DNA from: Ananas comosus
Taxonomy: Eukaryota > Streptophyta > Magnoliopsida > Poales > Bromeliaceae
NCBI RefSeq assembly: GCF_001540865.1
Contig: NC_033628.1
Location: 12,719,267 to 12,783,266, forward strand
Length of the DNA stretch: 64,000 bases
Direction: 5' to 3'
Below the pieces are notes generated by a model that did not search any database, had not been told where the DNA came from, and saw only the letters and a list, made by a program, of their open reading frames with translations. Of the stretch, positions 12,091 through 26,753 are shown piece by piece. Position 1 is the first letter of the stretch, and every line of letters starts with the position of its first letter. The position numbers were made by a program, and so were the translations under genes.

Positions 12091-15000
12091 CTAAGCGGCA
12101 TAGATAAAATAGAGGTCGCTTGTCCCCGCTGCATCACGCAGAACAATGATAAGCAGCAGCACTTGAATAAGAAACAAGTTCAACAAACTTCGTCTGCAAA
12201 TATAATGTCGAATATAGATTGTACTGCATCGCAGAAAAGAAAAAAGAAAAAAGAAAAAAGAAAAAAGAAAAAAGAAAATCAGTCATGTGCAGGGAAGATT
12301 CATCTACATTCAAACCAAACAGGACTTGCAACGTACCTTCATCTTTTGAGATGTTTGGTTGGTCCATCAAAAGTTGATGGAGTGCAGCTATGTCACTGGA
12401 ACTGCACCGCAATATTACCAATATCATTCAAGTCAATAAGTTCGCATAAGGAAGTACGATCATAAAGTATCATATAATGCTCAAGAAAAAGGCTAAGGGC
12501 CTGTTTGGATGTCAGAACAAATACTTCTTCGGTATGAGAATTTTTAAGTGTGATGACAAAGCATCATTTAATGCTTAAGGAAAGACTTAAAACCTGTTCA
12601 TAGATTAGGACAAGTTATACGGCGGTAATTTGTCCTGTTTGGAGATTTTTCATTTGTTACAGCAGCTACCTACTATCTATAAGATGCTTTATATGGACAT
12701 TACATGCAATGCAGTTGAAGACATTTTCCTGCTGGGACCATCCATCAATTATAGCATGCTACTTGAGTAAACAAAGACATGGGGTGAACTAGATATTCGT
12801 GTCTCTAGACAAGCCCTCCTTGAGCTCACTGGAAAAGATCCTATGAGTCCATCTCCAGCCGAGAAAAAAGGGCCAATCTTAAGAGAACAAATTGCTTGAA
12901 AGACCACGAGTAAACACAGAACATAAAAAGTGATTCATCTCAAAACCTCGATGAAGAAATTACAAATACAGTGTAAAGCACTAAAAAACATGAGACTGGT
13001 CAACTTGCCTGCAATTCCATGACAAGGCGGAAATGATTGACGATTTAAGCGCATACCTAGAATATGTAATTTAAGAAAAGTATTAACAGCAGGTCAAGTA
13101 TAAAGGGAGAAACATACAATAAGATTGTAAAAAGACAAATAATGAAACTAGCTGAAAAGATATGAGAAAATAAATGACAGTAGCTTTACTTGCATTATGT
13201 AATCAGAGCAATTTCAGAAGTACACAACCACCAAAGCTGGAAACGATGTTATGTGGCTACTGAAATAGAATATCATGTCAAGACTCAACACATGGTTCTT
13301 TCAAATCTATGAATATATTGTTTTTAAAATCAAAAGGGACAAAAAACTCATCACAGTTCTGAAGACTTCATTCACTGCGTCATGATTGAAAGAGACAAAT
13401 GATTCAGTAAATCAAACCAATATTGTACAAATTAACTATTAAGATGGTTACCAATTAGACAAAGATATATGCGGCATAAGTCAGTACACTAGCTCAAACC
13501 GAAATCAGGAATTTGATATCCATGCCTCCCCCCCCAACCCCCCATCCCCGCCAAAAGCAATTTGTTTTTATTCCAGACAAAACGCATTTTTCAGATAATA
13601 TACTTGATAATGGAGTGCTTAAGATCTATCCAATGAAATAATACACCAACAATGAGAAGAAGATCATCCTTACTCAGACCGATGCATCTCTGATATTGAC
13701 TTCAGCCCATCCATACAATCTGCGAGGGTTGGCCAAATTCCAATTTGTAATTGCATTTGTTGAACAATTGGTGCAGATCCTCCTTTCAATAATTGGTTAC
13801 TATCCCGTGAAATTTTATCAAGAGATCTGACAATATCATAAAATTCTTTCCTGAAATATAGAAGCACAGATTTCTATTAGTGGAATAACCATTTTAAGAA
13901 TTCTTTTTTTAAAAATGTTTTACAATAACACAAAAAACCTGTTTCACCATTGACATATTGAAGTACAGCATAGCTGTCCAAAAAAACATTTATTGTTATC
14001 GCCATAATATCTTCTCTACCAACCAAGCCATACTTATGGACCTTCTGTTGAATCACCCTATCTAATATTACTTTCTATGTTTCAGTCCTTCAAGTTTAAT
14101 TTCAAACATTCAACGAAGCAAAAAAAAAATGACGCATTTCTCACAGGGAAAAAAGCAAATTCTTGATTTCCCGTGCCCAAACTGTCTCACTTAGGCCCAA
14201 TGACCCTAATGTTTGACGTATGAACTCAATTACGTGCTCAAAATATCAATATTTAAAGTAAATAGCTAGCAAAAATTTATTTCGATCATATATATTACGT
14301 GCTATGGCCAAGGACTTCACAGTGACTCAGTGACTCTGTAACGACCGACAAGCTAGGAAGTATAAGAGCTACAGTTCCGAGTAGACAATGACTTATTTGA
14401 AATAATATTCAAACCAGCTGAAAGAAGCAATTTCAACAAAATAGAATGGAACAAAGAGATAGATAGCAATTGACTTAAGCTGTTACCAAAAGAGAAAAGG
14501 CACAAATTCTACCCAAGTAGCAAAACATGACAAGAACTCCAATATGACAAAATCTACACAAAGCTTCCAATAGCTAACAACAAGAGAGGAACTAAAAGAG
14601 GCTCACAAGGTCTCTCTCATGGAACAAAAGATCCTTTCCAAGGTTTCCATCTGTTTCCCCAAGAGCGCCTCTCTAATGGCAGGGACACATCTCAGACCAC
14701 CATAATTTTTAGAATCTCCAAGAACCTAACAGAAGTACACAAAAAAAAATTCATCCCATCTTATTTGACCAACAAAAGCATTTGTTAATTCATGATCTAC
14801 AGTCTTCCATCAGAGTAGACAGGACAAAAACCAATGCATACTAGTCAATAATGTTATAGCAATATCAAAGTACTTCTTTTCCATCATAATTTGGATTCTT
14901 AGATTGTCAATAAAAAAAACTTTTTATCGCCTTCGGCATTAGGAGGTGGATCCCTTTCCCATCTGTCTTTTTTTTTTTTTTTCCAATTTCCATTATCTCT

Positions 15001-15506
15001 CTTCTCGTTGTCTGATAAACCTAAAACCCTAGGTTTTATCAAGGATCAGATTTCTCAAACCCTTTTGCCGATAAATCTGCTCCGGGAATCCATTAAAATT
15101 CAGCAAGAAAACAATATTTAGTTGCAAGAACCACCGACAACATAGTTAGGGTTTCCCAATTTCGGAATCCAAAATCATCATCGAACTTCTCAACGATTCT
15201 AACTATTCACTAGCAAAGAGCAATTCATTCCAAAGAAACATGTCAACGCGACAATTGCCAAAACAAATCGCAAATTCCATTACGATTTAGGATCAGACTC
15301 GATTAGAAATCATATAGCGTGAGAATCAAAGAAGTAAATAAGAAAAATGACTAATCGATCGGAGTTTCCAGGACCTGGAGGCGCCCGATTATGGAGGAGG
15401 CGTTGGAGAATTGGGAAAGAAGTCGGGATTGGAGCTCGTCCCATCGCCCCATCTCGTCTCTCACCCTCCGATACCTCTGCTGAAACTTCCTTATCGTCGC
15501 CTCCAT
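12091..15506 (-). CDS. Conserved small helical protein, At5g43822-like (possible C1orf109/AIRIM relative)
   Basis: Six exons on the minus strand give about 192 aa: 15375-15506, 14607-14725, 13674-13850, 13009-13056, 12337-12401 and 12091-12128, and the phases agree at every junction. The protein starts [20 protein letters not shown] and contains [54 protein letters not shown] and [20 protein letters not shown] recognise it as the family of Arabidopsis At5g43822, which has no established plant function. The block order (Trp/Leu-rich N-terminal helices, SVAD-like motif, then a DIAxL...ISKDE motif) resembles human C1orf109/AIRIM, an AAA-ATPase partner in ribosome maturation; that link is from memory and unproven. 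I chose the ATG at 15506 because the family starts there; an in-frame ATG at 15632 would add 42 residues. The intron after exon 4 uses a GC donor (AG|GCAAGT). The exon 1 donor (CAG|GTCCTG) is weak, and the last exon is the least certain part. Confidence 0.8.
12234..12279. repeat. (AAAAAG)n simple repeat
   Basis: A G-interrupted A-rich hexamer tract in the last intron of the At5g43822-like gene, where on the coding strand it forms a pyrimidine-rich (CTTTTT)n stretch. Confidence 0.8.
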
Positions 15507-15591
15507 GCCGAAGGCGCGCTCCCGACGCCCGAGAGATCCTGATGATGATGTCGATCTAGGGTTTCTCCAGGGTTTTGGGACGACGACGAAG

Positions 15592-15612
15592 GTAGGGTTA
15601 GGGTTAGGGTTT
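15592..15612. repeat. Short telomere-like motif (telo-box type), TTAGGG units
   Basis: Three TTAGGG-like units followed by TTTGAG lie just upstream of the chosen ATG of the At5g43822-like gene; on the coding strand they read (CCCTAA)n. AACCCTAA telo-boxes are known plant promoter/leader elements of growth and translation genes. Here the motif is in the leader, or in the alternative N-terminus, as Asn-Pro repeats. Confidence 0.6.
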
Positions 15613-15637
15613 GAGAGGTTGATGGGAGGCAAGAAGA

Positions 15638-16331
15638 GAGGGAGGTGTCGGTGGTTCCGTTTCGGATTTTGATCCGTGAAAACGACTCGATTGTGACGAA
15701 CTCAGCTTATTTATAGTTGTAGTTGTGGATGTCGGAAAAGACCAAGCTCGTCATTGAACCGGGAAAAGCAATCCGGTCCGGTTTTTTTTCCCCCAAATAA
15801 AGCTACTCCTCTAACAAGCTACACCTTTTGGTTCCTGTGGGTGACATTTTAATATTATAAATTTTTTTGAATACTAAAAGTGTCACACACCTTTATATTT
15901 ATGGACAAAAAATAATTTAGCCAGTCGATAATTTATTATAATTGAGACGAATTTTAGAGAGATTGCTATTTATATATGGTTCATTTTAATGCATNGAGGG
16001 AGGTGTCGGTGGTTCCGTTTCGGATTTTGATCCGTGAAAACGACTCGATTGCGACGAACTCAGCTTATTTATAGTTGTAGTTGTGGATGTCGGAAAAGAC
16101 CAAGCTCGTCATTGAACCGGGAAAAGCAATCCGGTCCGGTTTTTTTCCCCCCCAAATAAAGCTACTCCTCTAACAAGCTACACCTTTAATATTATAAATT
16201 TTTTTGAATACTAAAAGTGTCACACACCTTTGTATTTATGGACAAAAAATAATTTAGCCAGTCGATAATTTATTATAATTGAGACGAATTTTAGAGAGAT
16301 TGCTATTTATATATGGTTCATTTTAATGCAT
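15638..16331. repeat. Direct duplication flanking a single-N gap (promoter/leader of the At5g43822-like gene)
   Basis: 15638-15994 and 15996-16331 are near-identical direct copies separated by one N at 15995. The second copy lacks about 22 bp (the GGTTCCTGTGGGTGACAT region near 15830) and differs by one-base homopolymer changes. Both start GAGGGAGGTGTCGGTGGTTC and end near TTCATTTTAATGCAT. The pattern fits overlapping contig ends, perhaps from two haplotypes, joined without merging; see findings. Confidence 0.9.
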
Positions 16332-16716
16332 TTTAATCGAGGCATCTGAGTAACAAGATACTGCAATTAATATTTAAACCTAATACTTTGACTAATACTA
16401 CTTCAGCTATAATCCACCTTCTTGGTTGTATTATTGTATATTGGTTCTACTTTGACGATTTGCATTAATAACGTATATTAAGTTTACTTTAGTTTCGATC
16501 AACGTTGGCCTAAATGTGTTAATTAATTCAATTAGGTCAACATAATCTGATGAATCTCTCCAACTCATTATATTATATATGTATATAACTGGCAAAATAT
16601 TATTCAAGGGATTGATTTGGTTGCTGTGCACACGTTGAAATTGCAGGTTCATGAACCCAAACGACGTGCTCACCATTTTTGCACGGATTGGAACAAATTT
16701 TAAGTTAGCTTCCCCT

Positions 16717-16724
16717 TATAAATA
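16717..16724 (+). promoter_or_regulatory. Candidate TATA box of peroxidase 1
   Basis: TATAAATA 64-71 bases before the ATG at 16788. The spacing suits transcription starting near 16750 with a leader of about 40 bases. Confidence 0.6.
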
Positions 16725-16787
16725 GGCTCAAGAACAAGCCATGCATGTAAAATTCCTGCAGCTGTAAAGAGTAGCTATAGGAGATAC

Positions 16788-18220
<1,433 letters not shown>

Positions 18221-18641
18221 TAATCGTTCCAGCGAAATTTGGCATTTGAAATTAATTTGCTCTGTTTTGCTTATTCTTTCTGTATTACTGGGGTCTTCGC
18301 GTTTTGATTTGTGAAATTTAATTTGTGGTTTCATGAACTTGTGGTTGATTTCGATCAAATTAATTAATAAATTCTGCTTATTTCATTGTGCATCTTCCGA
18401 CGATGTAGGATGCCTATGTTATATGGCATAAAATTGTCGACGTGCAAAAGAACTGAGATATTCATCTGATAACTGCAATGAGTCGTGAGTCTTATATGAC
18501 GTATGTTTCCGTTATTTGTATTATCTTTTTCCTTCTTCATTTATTCCAACTCTCTGAATAAAAATTTCAGAATGAGAAATGTTACTGCAGGAGAGAACAG
18601 GAAATTAATAATGTTCGCAAAGCGCAAAAAGTTTGGTTGAT

Positions 18642-18870
18642 TAAGGCTTAGTTTGGGATTGCGAAAAGATTGCGTTACGTATGGTGAGAAATGACGATGG
18701 AAAAATATTTTTGTATGTAATATTGCGTTCCGCATATTGCGGTTAGTTGGTTACGATATATTTTCTGCGGTCCTATTGAAAAACACAGAAATATATCCTT
18801 ATATATTTCTTTTCAACTCCATTCAATCTAATAGTGTTAGATAGATCTTAATACCAAACTAAGCCTAATA
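18642..18870. mobile_element. Tourist/PIF-Harbinger-like MITE, copy A (about 225 bp)
   Basis: Terminal inverted repeats GGCTTAGTTTGG / CCAAACTAAGCC are flanked by TAA on both sides, matching the 3-bp TWA target duplication of PIF/Harbinger elements. It has no coding capacity. The interior is homologous to copy B at 19720-19955 in opposite orientation. Confidence 0.8.
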
Positions 18871-19719
18871 ATTGTTTCTCCAAACATTGTAGCAGGTTTT
18901 AATTTTAAGATGAAAATAAAGATTTTTTTTTGTGAAAAAAAAAATAAAAAATATACAGGTTTGGACTACTAATTGAGCTACAGAATGAGGAAGAAAATTG
19001 GGCCATAGTAAGCCTATTGGGCTCCCAATGAAATTTACGTGGGCTAATCCGACTAGGATATGGCCATATGGGTCGGGTACGGAGTAACGGGTTTAATATT
19101 TTGCGGGTTCTAAAAAGATTATTAATTCAAGATTTGTTCACTTCTGTATCACGCTCTGGATCCGATTCGAACATGTCACTGTATAATAATTTTTCATCTT
19201 TACATATATTTTCCTATTTTTAAATTAAAACAGTGTCCTTATTCTAACACATTAAAATTAAAATATGTTTTATTTATAAACTTACTAGTTGAGAATGTTT
19301 TGAAGCCTTCTCCGGAATGTGGGGCCCACCATTTTATTTTATTTATTAAATTTATTAGATGGGAATGCTTTGTTTATCCTCATCTTTGAAAATGAACTCA
19401 ATAAAGAAATGTGGGCCCATTTTATTATTTATTAAATGAGAATTATTTTTTTATTTATTAAATGACAATGACTAAGTTTAAGTTAAAATAATTTTCAATG
19501 TTTCTAGAAAAAGTATGTTAATTATTCGAAAGCTTACAAAATATTTTATTATTGATTGTCAACATTTTCATCCCAATGTACTGATTTCTTTATTGAATTC
19601 TTTTTTGGCTTTCTCTTCTTAAATTATTATCTTCTTTTTTTTTTTTTTTACCTGCTATTTAGTAAAATTGTTATAGTTTTGACGATATGTTTTTGTCAGA
19701 AAAATAAATTTGATATTTC

Positions 19720-19955
19720 TAAAGCTTAATTTGGTATTGAAGTCTATCTAATGCTATTAAATAAAATGGAGTTGAGAAAAAAATATATAGGGATATGCTT
19801 CTGCGTTCTCCGATGAAACAGTAGAAAGTATATCGTAACTAACTAATCGCAATATGCGAAACGTAATAATATGTATAGAAATAAATAGAATATTTTTCTA
19901 TCGTCCTTTTCTACCGCATGTATGCAATCTTCCCACGATTCCAAACGAAACGTAA
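19720..19955. mobile_element. Tourist/PIF-Harbinger-like MITE, copy B (inverted relative to copy A)
   Basis: The reverse complement aligns through its length with copy A: shared blocks include CGCATATTGCG, TTACGATATA, ATATATTT...CAACTCCATT and ATTAGATAGA. The ends AGCTTAATTTGG and CCAAACGAAAC are diverged versions of the copy A TIRs, so this copy looks older. Confidence 0.75.
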
Positions 19956-20168
19956 GTGGTAAAGAAATTGAATAACGGCTTCATAATTAAGTTAAACAAA
20001 AAAATAGTAAAACTAAACAAAACCGCTTCCTTCTATTTTAGTTACTAAAAACTTGCCTACTCGGTAAAGTTTACATTTTTTTCTTTTTTTTTTTAATTTC
20101 CTGTTTTGGTCGGTTTATGCATTTAATAAAGTCAAGTATGTTGTACTAAAGTATTTACTTTTTTTTCT

Positions 20169-20452
20169 TCTGATGGTTTTTTCGCATTTGTTAAAGAATT
20201 TACTTTATAAATAAAAATAATTTGTTATTTATAAATTATTTATTTAAAAAATTTCGTTACGTAGCATGGATTAGTTTATTATTAATTTCAAAAACGCGTT
20301 GGGACGGAAAACAACTCACAATAATAGTAATTATTATTATTGTAATAATAACAAGAAAACAACGAAATTTTTTAAATAAATAATTTATAAATAACAAATT
20401 ATTTTTATTTATAAAGTAAATTCTTTAACAAATGCGAAAAAACCATCAGAAG
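20169..20452. repeat. About 90-bp inverted repeat ending at a single-N gap
   Basis: The sequence starting CTTCTGATGGTTTTTTCGCA near 20169 reappears as its reverse complement at about 20363-20452, stopping exactly at the N at 20453. The arms look near-perfect and enclose about 100 bp of AT-rich loop. It could be a foldback element or a snap-back assembly artefact. The upstream part of peroxidase 2 is missing at this point. Confidence 0.8.
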
Positions 20453-20453
20453 N

Positions 20454-21626
<1,173 letters not shown>

Positions 21627-22256
21627 GAACCCTCTTCTTTATCCCCGCATAATCCTTAGCCCACGAAGCCCGTTTTGGTCTTTTATCTTTCTCACCCTTT
21701 CGTAATTTTCTCTACCTTTCTCGTTGGTTTGATGTTGGGTGCATTACTCTTGATCTATTGTTTCGTTCATTTAGTTGTTTAAGTGAGAAATGTTTGTGGG
21801 GGCCTACAAATACTGGTGAAAATAATTACGTAAATTGTTAATTGCTGGCGAGAGAGTTAACGACCAGCAATGTTAATTTGTGATTAATATCTATTTCGCA
21901 GTGTACGATTTAGTCGATTCAATAAGAAAGGAGAACGTTTTAATTATTAATTTGGGTATATTCGACAGAGAATTCACTTCAATGTTGCTTCCATTTTTAA
22001 TTCCACACCTTTTCAGATACAAAGTGTCTTTTGTACTGCTAATGACAGCTTATATGGAGCAATTACAGTTCGTAATGCAGCATTTGAACCATTTAGGTCC
22101 ACCAAAATTTCAGTAGCAAGCAAAAATATCCATTACATAATCGTGAATGCCTCTGTTTTTTAAAGAGTTTCATGAGCAATAAGATAGAATCACCTCACCC
22201 GACCCCCGCAATTAGAAAGGATAACCTAATACAAGAAGTTTGATAGATATATAATT
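21627..22256. other. 3' UTRs of peroxidase 2 and the chaperonin (convergent)
   Basis: AT-rich sequence between two facing stop codons. I see no coding exon; it should contain both polyadenylation sites. Confidence 0.5.
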
Positions 22257-24436
22257 TTATTCGACTACAGCAAGGAGATCTCCAGCCCGGCAAAAGCAGT
22301 GTTTCTCTTCGGTCCCTAGATCCACCTACAGATACAAAAGAACGGGGTCAGACAACAAAAAAAAAAAAAAAAACACAAAACTATAATAGCTTCATCAGAA
22401 CACCAGATTAACATTTTAGATTAGTTCGATGGGTGATATTGGATTTAGGAAGCAAGCCAATTTATAGTAATTCCTTTTGTTCTCAGATATGCATTACCTT
22501 CATATGCGTTGATATCTGAAAATAAAACCTTGCGAGGCAAAAGCACACAAGACACAGAGATTAGAAAAGTCTCAAGAGGCGAAAATTAAGGTTCCTCAAG
22601 GCGAATGTGGAAACATCAGAAATCAATAGAGTCTACCATGGAATTCGAAATATTCACAGGCGCATTTCTAGCAACTTAAGGAAGATTGAAGTAGCGCTTT
22701 GAACTTGGCATGCTAATGCATATTTGATGATATAGTTACTTCATTTGGAGATAGTTAGTCAGATCCATTAAGCACATAAATCCAAGTAGGCTAAAAGCTT
22801 TACAGGGAAAAAGAAGTGGATGCATTAAATTTTGCACAAGCTATCAGTATAACAGTATTGATTAACAAGGAGAGAAAATCAAGATTGAGAAAGTTTACCT
22901 TCTTTTCCAGATTCCCTTGACCTACATCAGCATCCCACTGAGAGAATTCTGCAAAGACAATATAGGACATTTTGGGTCATAAAGCGCTTTATACAGCATT
23001 AGAGCATCCCTGCAAAATGATTTTTGTTGTGCCTCACCCGCCATCGTACCGCTCAAATTTAACAGCAGATTCGGCCACAGACCTCCACCAGAAGATTTCT
23101 GTGAACGAACATTCATCTAGTTCTTGAAACATAGAATCAAGTGCTCATCATAAATGTACCACTTGAAAACACCATTCAGTTGCCTCTCATACATGGATAA
23201 TTCAATTCTCTAGATCTGCCCAAAGAGGATATCCTATCGGATAGATACACACCGGCTACTTCACAGATACGTAGTACATACTTCCTTTGCATATCTGATA
23301 TGTCTAAAGAAAATTTGATACAGCATGTCCATACAGCTCAGACTCTGAAATACTTTTATGTATATAGAAAGCAGTCTATTGCCGACGATTTAGAGAAGTC
23401 CCAACTTTTCTGAACAACCATTTCAGTTCACACTATTAAACCTCATCCAGATCCATGTGCATATTTATGAAGAAAATCTTAAGATGCTATGGCAGGTATG
23501 CAGTCAGTACCTACAAAAATATTAAAATTTGTTTCATATTTTCTTGCAGATAAAGTGGACTAAGAGGAAACCCAATTTCTCAAAGTGACTTCTTTTAAAG
23601 ATTGTTCTTATATGGCCATTGCTCTTATTCTTTCATCTTATTAGCCGGGGAGACTCATATACTCGTTCATCCTCCTTACCAGCTAATCGCATATCAACTT
23701 TTAAGGGCATAATTGGCTACCTTACATCTTTACAATAAAGAGTATTAACTAGCACATTAACTAGTACTATCATCTTCTTTTTCTCTACCCTAAATAAAAA
23801 GAACATAATCAACAACCCATAATACAAAATTTTGTCCATCATAAGCACATTGCTAAAACTGTGTTCGACCTTTTAGATTGTTGTCAACGCAAACAACATC
23901 TTTTCGCAGTTGTCTTAAATCAATTGGTCCACTTTATATTCATTACATTTATCATCAGGCCACTTGATTCAAAATCCATCAACAACCTTTTTCAGCAATT
24001 TGTTTAACTAAATAGGAATTTAATGCAATAGTAGCTAATACCTACTTCCTTCTTAAGCTGTTCAGACACTCGGGAAGTTCCAAAATTTAAAGAAATATTT
24101 ATCTACAGTACTCTGAATGTACTAATTTTACTGTTGATCAGATAACAGAATGAACATAGGCATATAGCTTATTCCTTATCGGTTATCAGAGAAAAAGAAC
24201 AGCAAAAACTGAAATATTCAGATTAATTAAGAATCCTACTTAATCGAAAGCGGTTAAAGAGTAAGAAATAGTGCAAGCTATCAAAATCTACAAATATAGG
24301 TCATATATCTGCAAAAACTAAAAAGGAAAAGAGATAAAGGATGAAGATCGAGACCTCCGGAAGCTGCTCGAGTCGAACAAGCACTCTATCGGCTTGAGGA
24401 ACCACCTATATAAGGAATAAGACACGCCATTAGAAG

Positions 24437-24488
<52 letters not shown>

Positions 24489-24658
24489 ACCTTCGAGGGC
24501 TCCCATTTTCGTGCGGCGACGCGAAGGGCGCTGCGGCGGCGAGGAACGGGGAGAGAGCGAGGAGAGGAGAGAGAGGACGGGGGAGAAGCTAGGGTTTGAA
24601 AGGACTGTGATAAGGGTTTTGTTGCGGCGGTGAGGAAGGAGGAAGAAGAAGCCGCCAT
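22257..24658 (-). CDS. Chloroplast 10 kDa chaperonin (Cpn10/GroES type), middle exons frame-disrupted
   Basis: Plastid co-chaperonin that caps the Cpn60 folding chamber. Exon 1 (24491-24658) encodes a Ser/Arg-rich transit peptide and ends RVAARKWEPSK. Exon 2 (24355-24405) reads VVPQADRVLVRLEQLPE. Exon 3 (23038-23098) begins KSSGG. Exon 4 is 22899-22948, exon 5 (22498-22528) reads VLFSDINAYE, and exon 6 (22257-22325) reads VDLGTEEKHCFCRAGDLLAVVE then stop. Exons 1, 2 and 6 are clean. Exon 3 loses frame in the LPKSAVKFERY block (one A missing). Exon 4, which should encode the EILSVGADVGQ...GKK block, has several one-base gains and losses. Exon 5 has one extra base before its donor. The changes are mostly in short homopolymers, so consensus errors and a decaying gene both fit. 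Intron 1 is only 85 bp and filled by a (GA)n microsatellite. The family is certain; integrity is not. Confidence 0.85.
24437..24485. repeat. (GA)n microsatellite inside chaperonin intron 1
   Basis: About 24 GA units, reading (CT)n on the coding (minus) strand between the donor at 24490 and the acceptor at 24406. Confidence 0.95.
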
Positions 24659-26698
24659 TAGAGAGACAGAGAGAAATGTGCGACGAGGGATAAGAAGTGC
24701 TTTTCGCTGCAGCGAAAAATAAGCAGCATCCTAATCGACGATATAAGGGAGCTTCGAGGAGGATCGGCCGGGTTTCTAGAAGGTTCGATAGGAGGAGAGA
24801 AAAGCCCATTCTTTGGGTCCACAACTCTTTGGGCCGTTCCAAATCTTGGGTGAGCCCATTCAATTCAGGCCCGAATTTGACAAAGTTGGCGGATCCCTTG
24901 TGGGGCCCGAGCCCACAAATGGATTTATCGTGGGCCTAGTTTCAGCTTAACTCGGCATTTTCGGAGCTTTCGCCGCCGAATATAGCTGACCTAATTTGAA
25001 TATAGTTCGGCATTTTGCGGCCTTTCGCCACCGACTACTACCGACGCATTGAAATGGTGGCGGCTAATTTCAAAACACGTGGCTAATTCTTCGATTTGTT
25101 AAATATATTTTTGAGCCGGTGTACTATCAAATCTATTTTCAGAATAATATAGTATTACAGCTAATTCAAAACCCTTCTTTCTCCGAGACAGTTTTTATCA
25201 TTTAACTGAGTCCCCATCTCCTCTTTTATCTGTTAATTCTATACTTCTTGATTGATCTTTTGGATAACACGATTGATGATTAAAACTTAAAAAAAAGAGA
25301 AATGCATTGTTTTAGTGTTAATCACTCTAAGGATGATATATCATTGTTGATGAGACTATTAGAATTTTCTCAGTTTCCTTTTTTGTTTTTTTTTTTTTTT
25401 CAGTTTAACTTAACCCGTGAGGGAAGCAGCAGATGGAGAGGCCATTACTAAGAAATTATGAGCATGACGCAGTCTATGTATAGACCGGTCCAAGGCCTTG
25501 AAGGGTGATTTATTTGATTAGGATGGCTTTTTTGGTAGTTGAGAAAAATAATACAAAAACCACAATTGTCCCCCTCATTCAAGTGCATGTTATTGCATTT
25601 TAACTAGAGCTATCGACACAACGACACAGCAGTAGACTGAGTAGAGGCGATAGTTACGTCCTCATTGCGGTGCTAGCTCTACCATGTGCTCGTGCCGGCT
25701 AACTGGCTGAATCGATCACCAAGTCGCTCATCTAATTAACTATAACTTCTTGCTCAGTTTCATGTTTTCAATTTTCCTTTCTCAACCTGGTTACTGCTTT
25801 ATTACAGTAGAACAGAAAAATTCAAACTAATCGGTCGTCGTTTTCAAGTTAAGAACACAATCTCATTGTTTGGCATGTTCGTCGCCTTGTTTAAATTAGG
25901 GCACTTCAAGAAGATGGTTTAGTAGAAGCATGCGCATACCTTCTTATGCCTATTAATTGGTACATGCATGCACAGAAATGTATGTGTTGTTTCTTGGTTA
26001 CTGTAGCTTACCCAAGATCCAATGAGTCTCCTATTCGTACGAAAGTAGGTAAACTAAGTACATCATCTATATAGCTACTCTTTTGATAAGCAAGTCACTT
26101 TGACCATTGTTAAGTAAACGTGTTGGTTTGGTCTTCTTAAATTAATCATTTTGTTGTTGAACAAAGACTTTGTTTCTTTGATTACTTAAATTGACTATAC
26201 AGGGGTGACAACTAAAAAGAAAAGTTAGAAAAACTAAAAGAGGGGTGAGTGAAAACTACAGCAGGATGGTGTTGTTGCATGCTATTGTTTGTGATAGAAA
26301 GCGATTTTTTCTTTAGAGTTGGTTTTCATCTTCATTATTATCCATTTCTCGGGCGATTTGCAAACTCCGCGTGGCAAATTGTAGTATAGCAGAGGTTGAT
26401 TAGATGTGAAAATCAATGAGAGACTGTTTTCAATGCGCTCAGGTATTATTAATCATACTGCGACGCATTCAATGTGCGCCTCTCTTCATCATAAGATCGA
26501 TGTTGTTCCTCTTGAAACAAATGGGGGTAGAGAGCGGGAACATATTTAGCTGAGTAAATTATGGTTTAATTTTTTCTTTCTCTTTTTACTTTTTCTTTTT
26601 CAACCCCCGATCAAGAGAAACAAACTTGGCTATGTATATATACATACTCAAACATCTTTTTGAATATATAGACACTTTACTACTTTTCTCTCTCTCAC

Positions 26699-26753
<55 letters not shown>

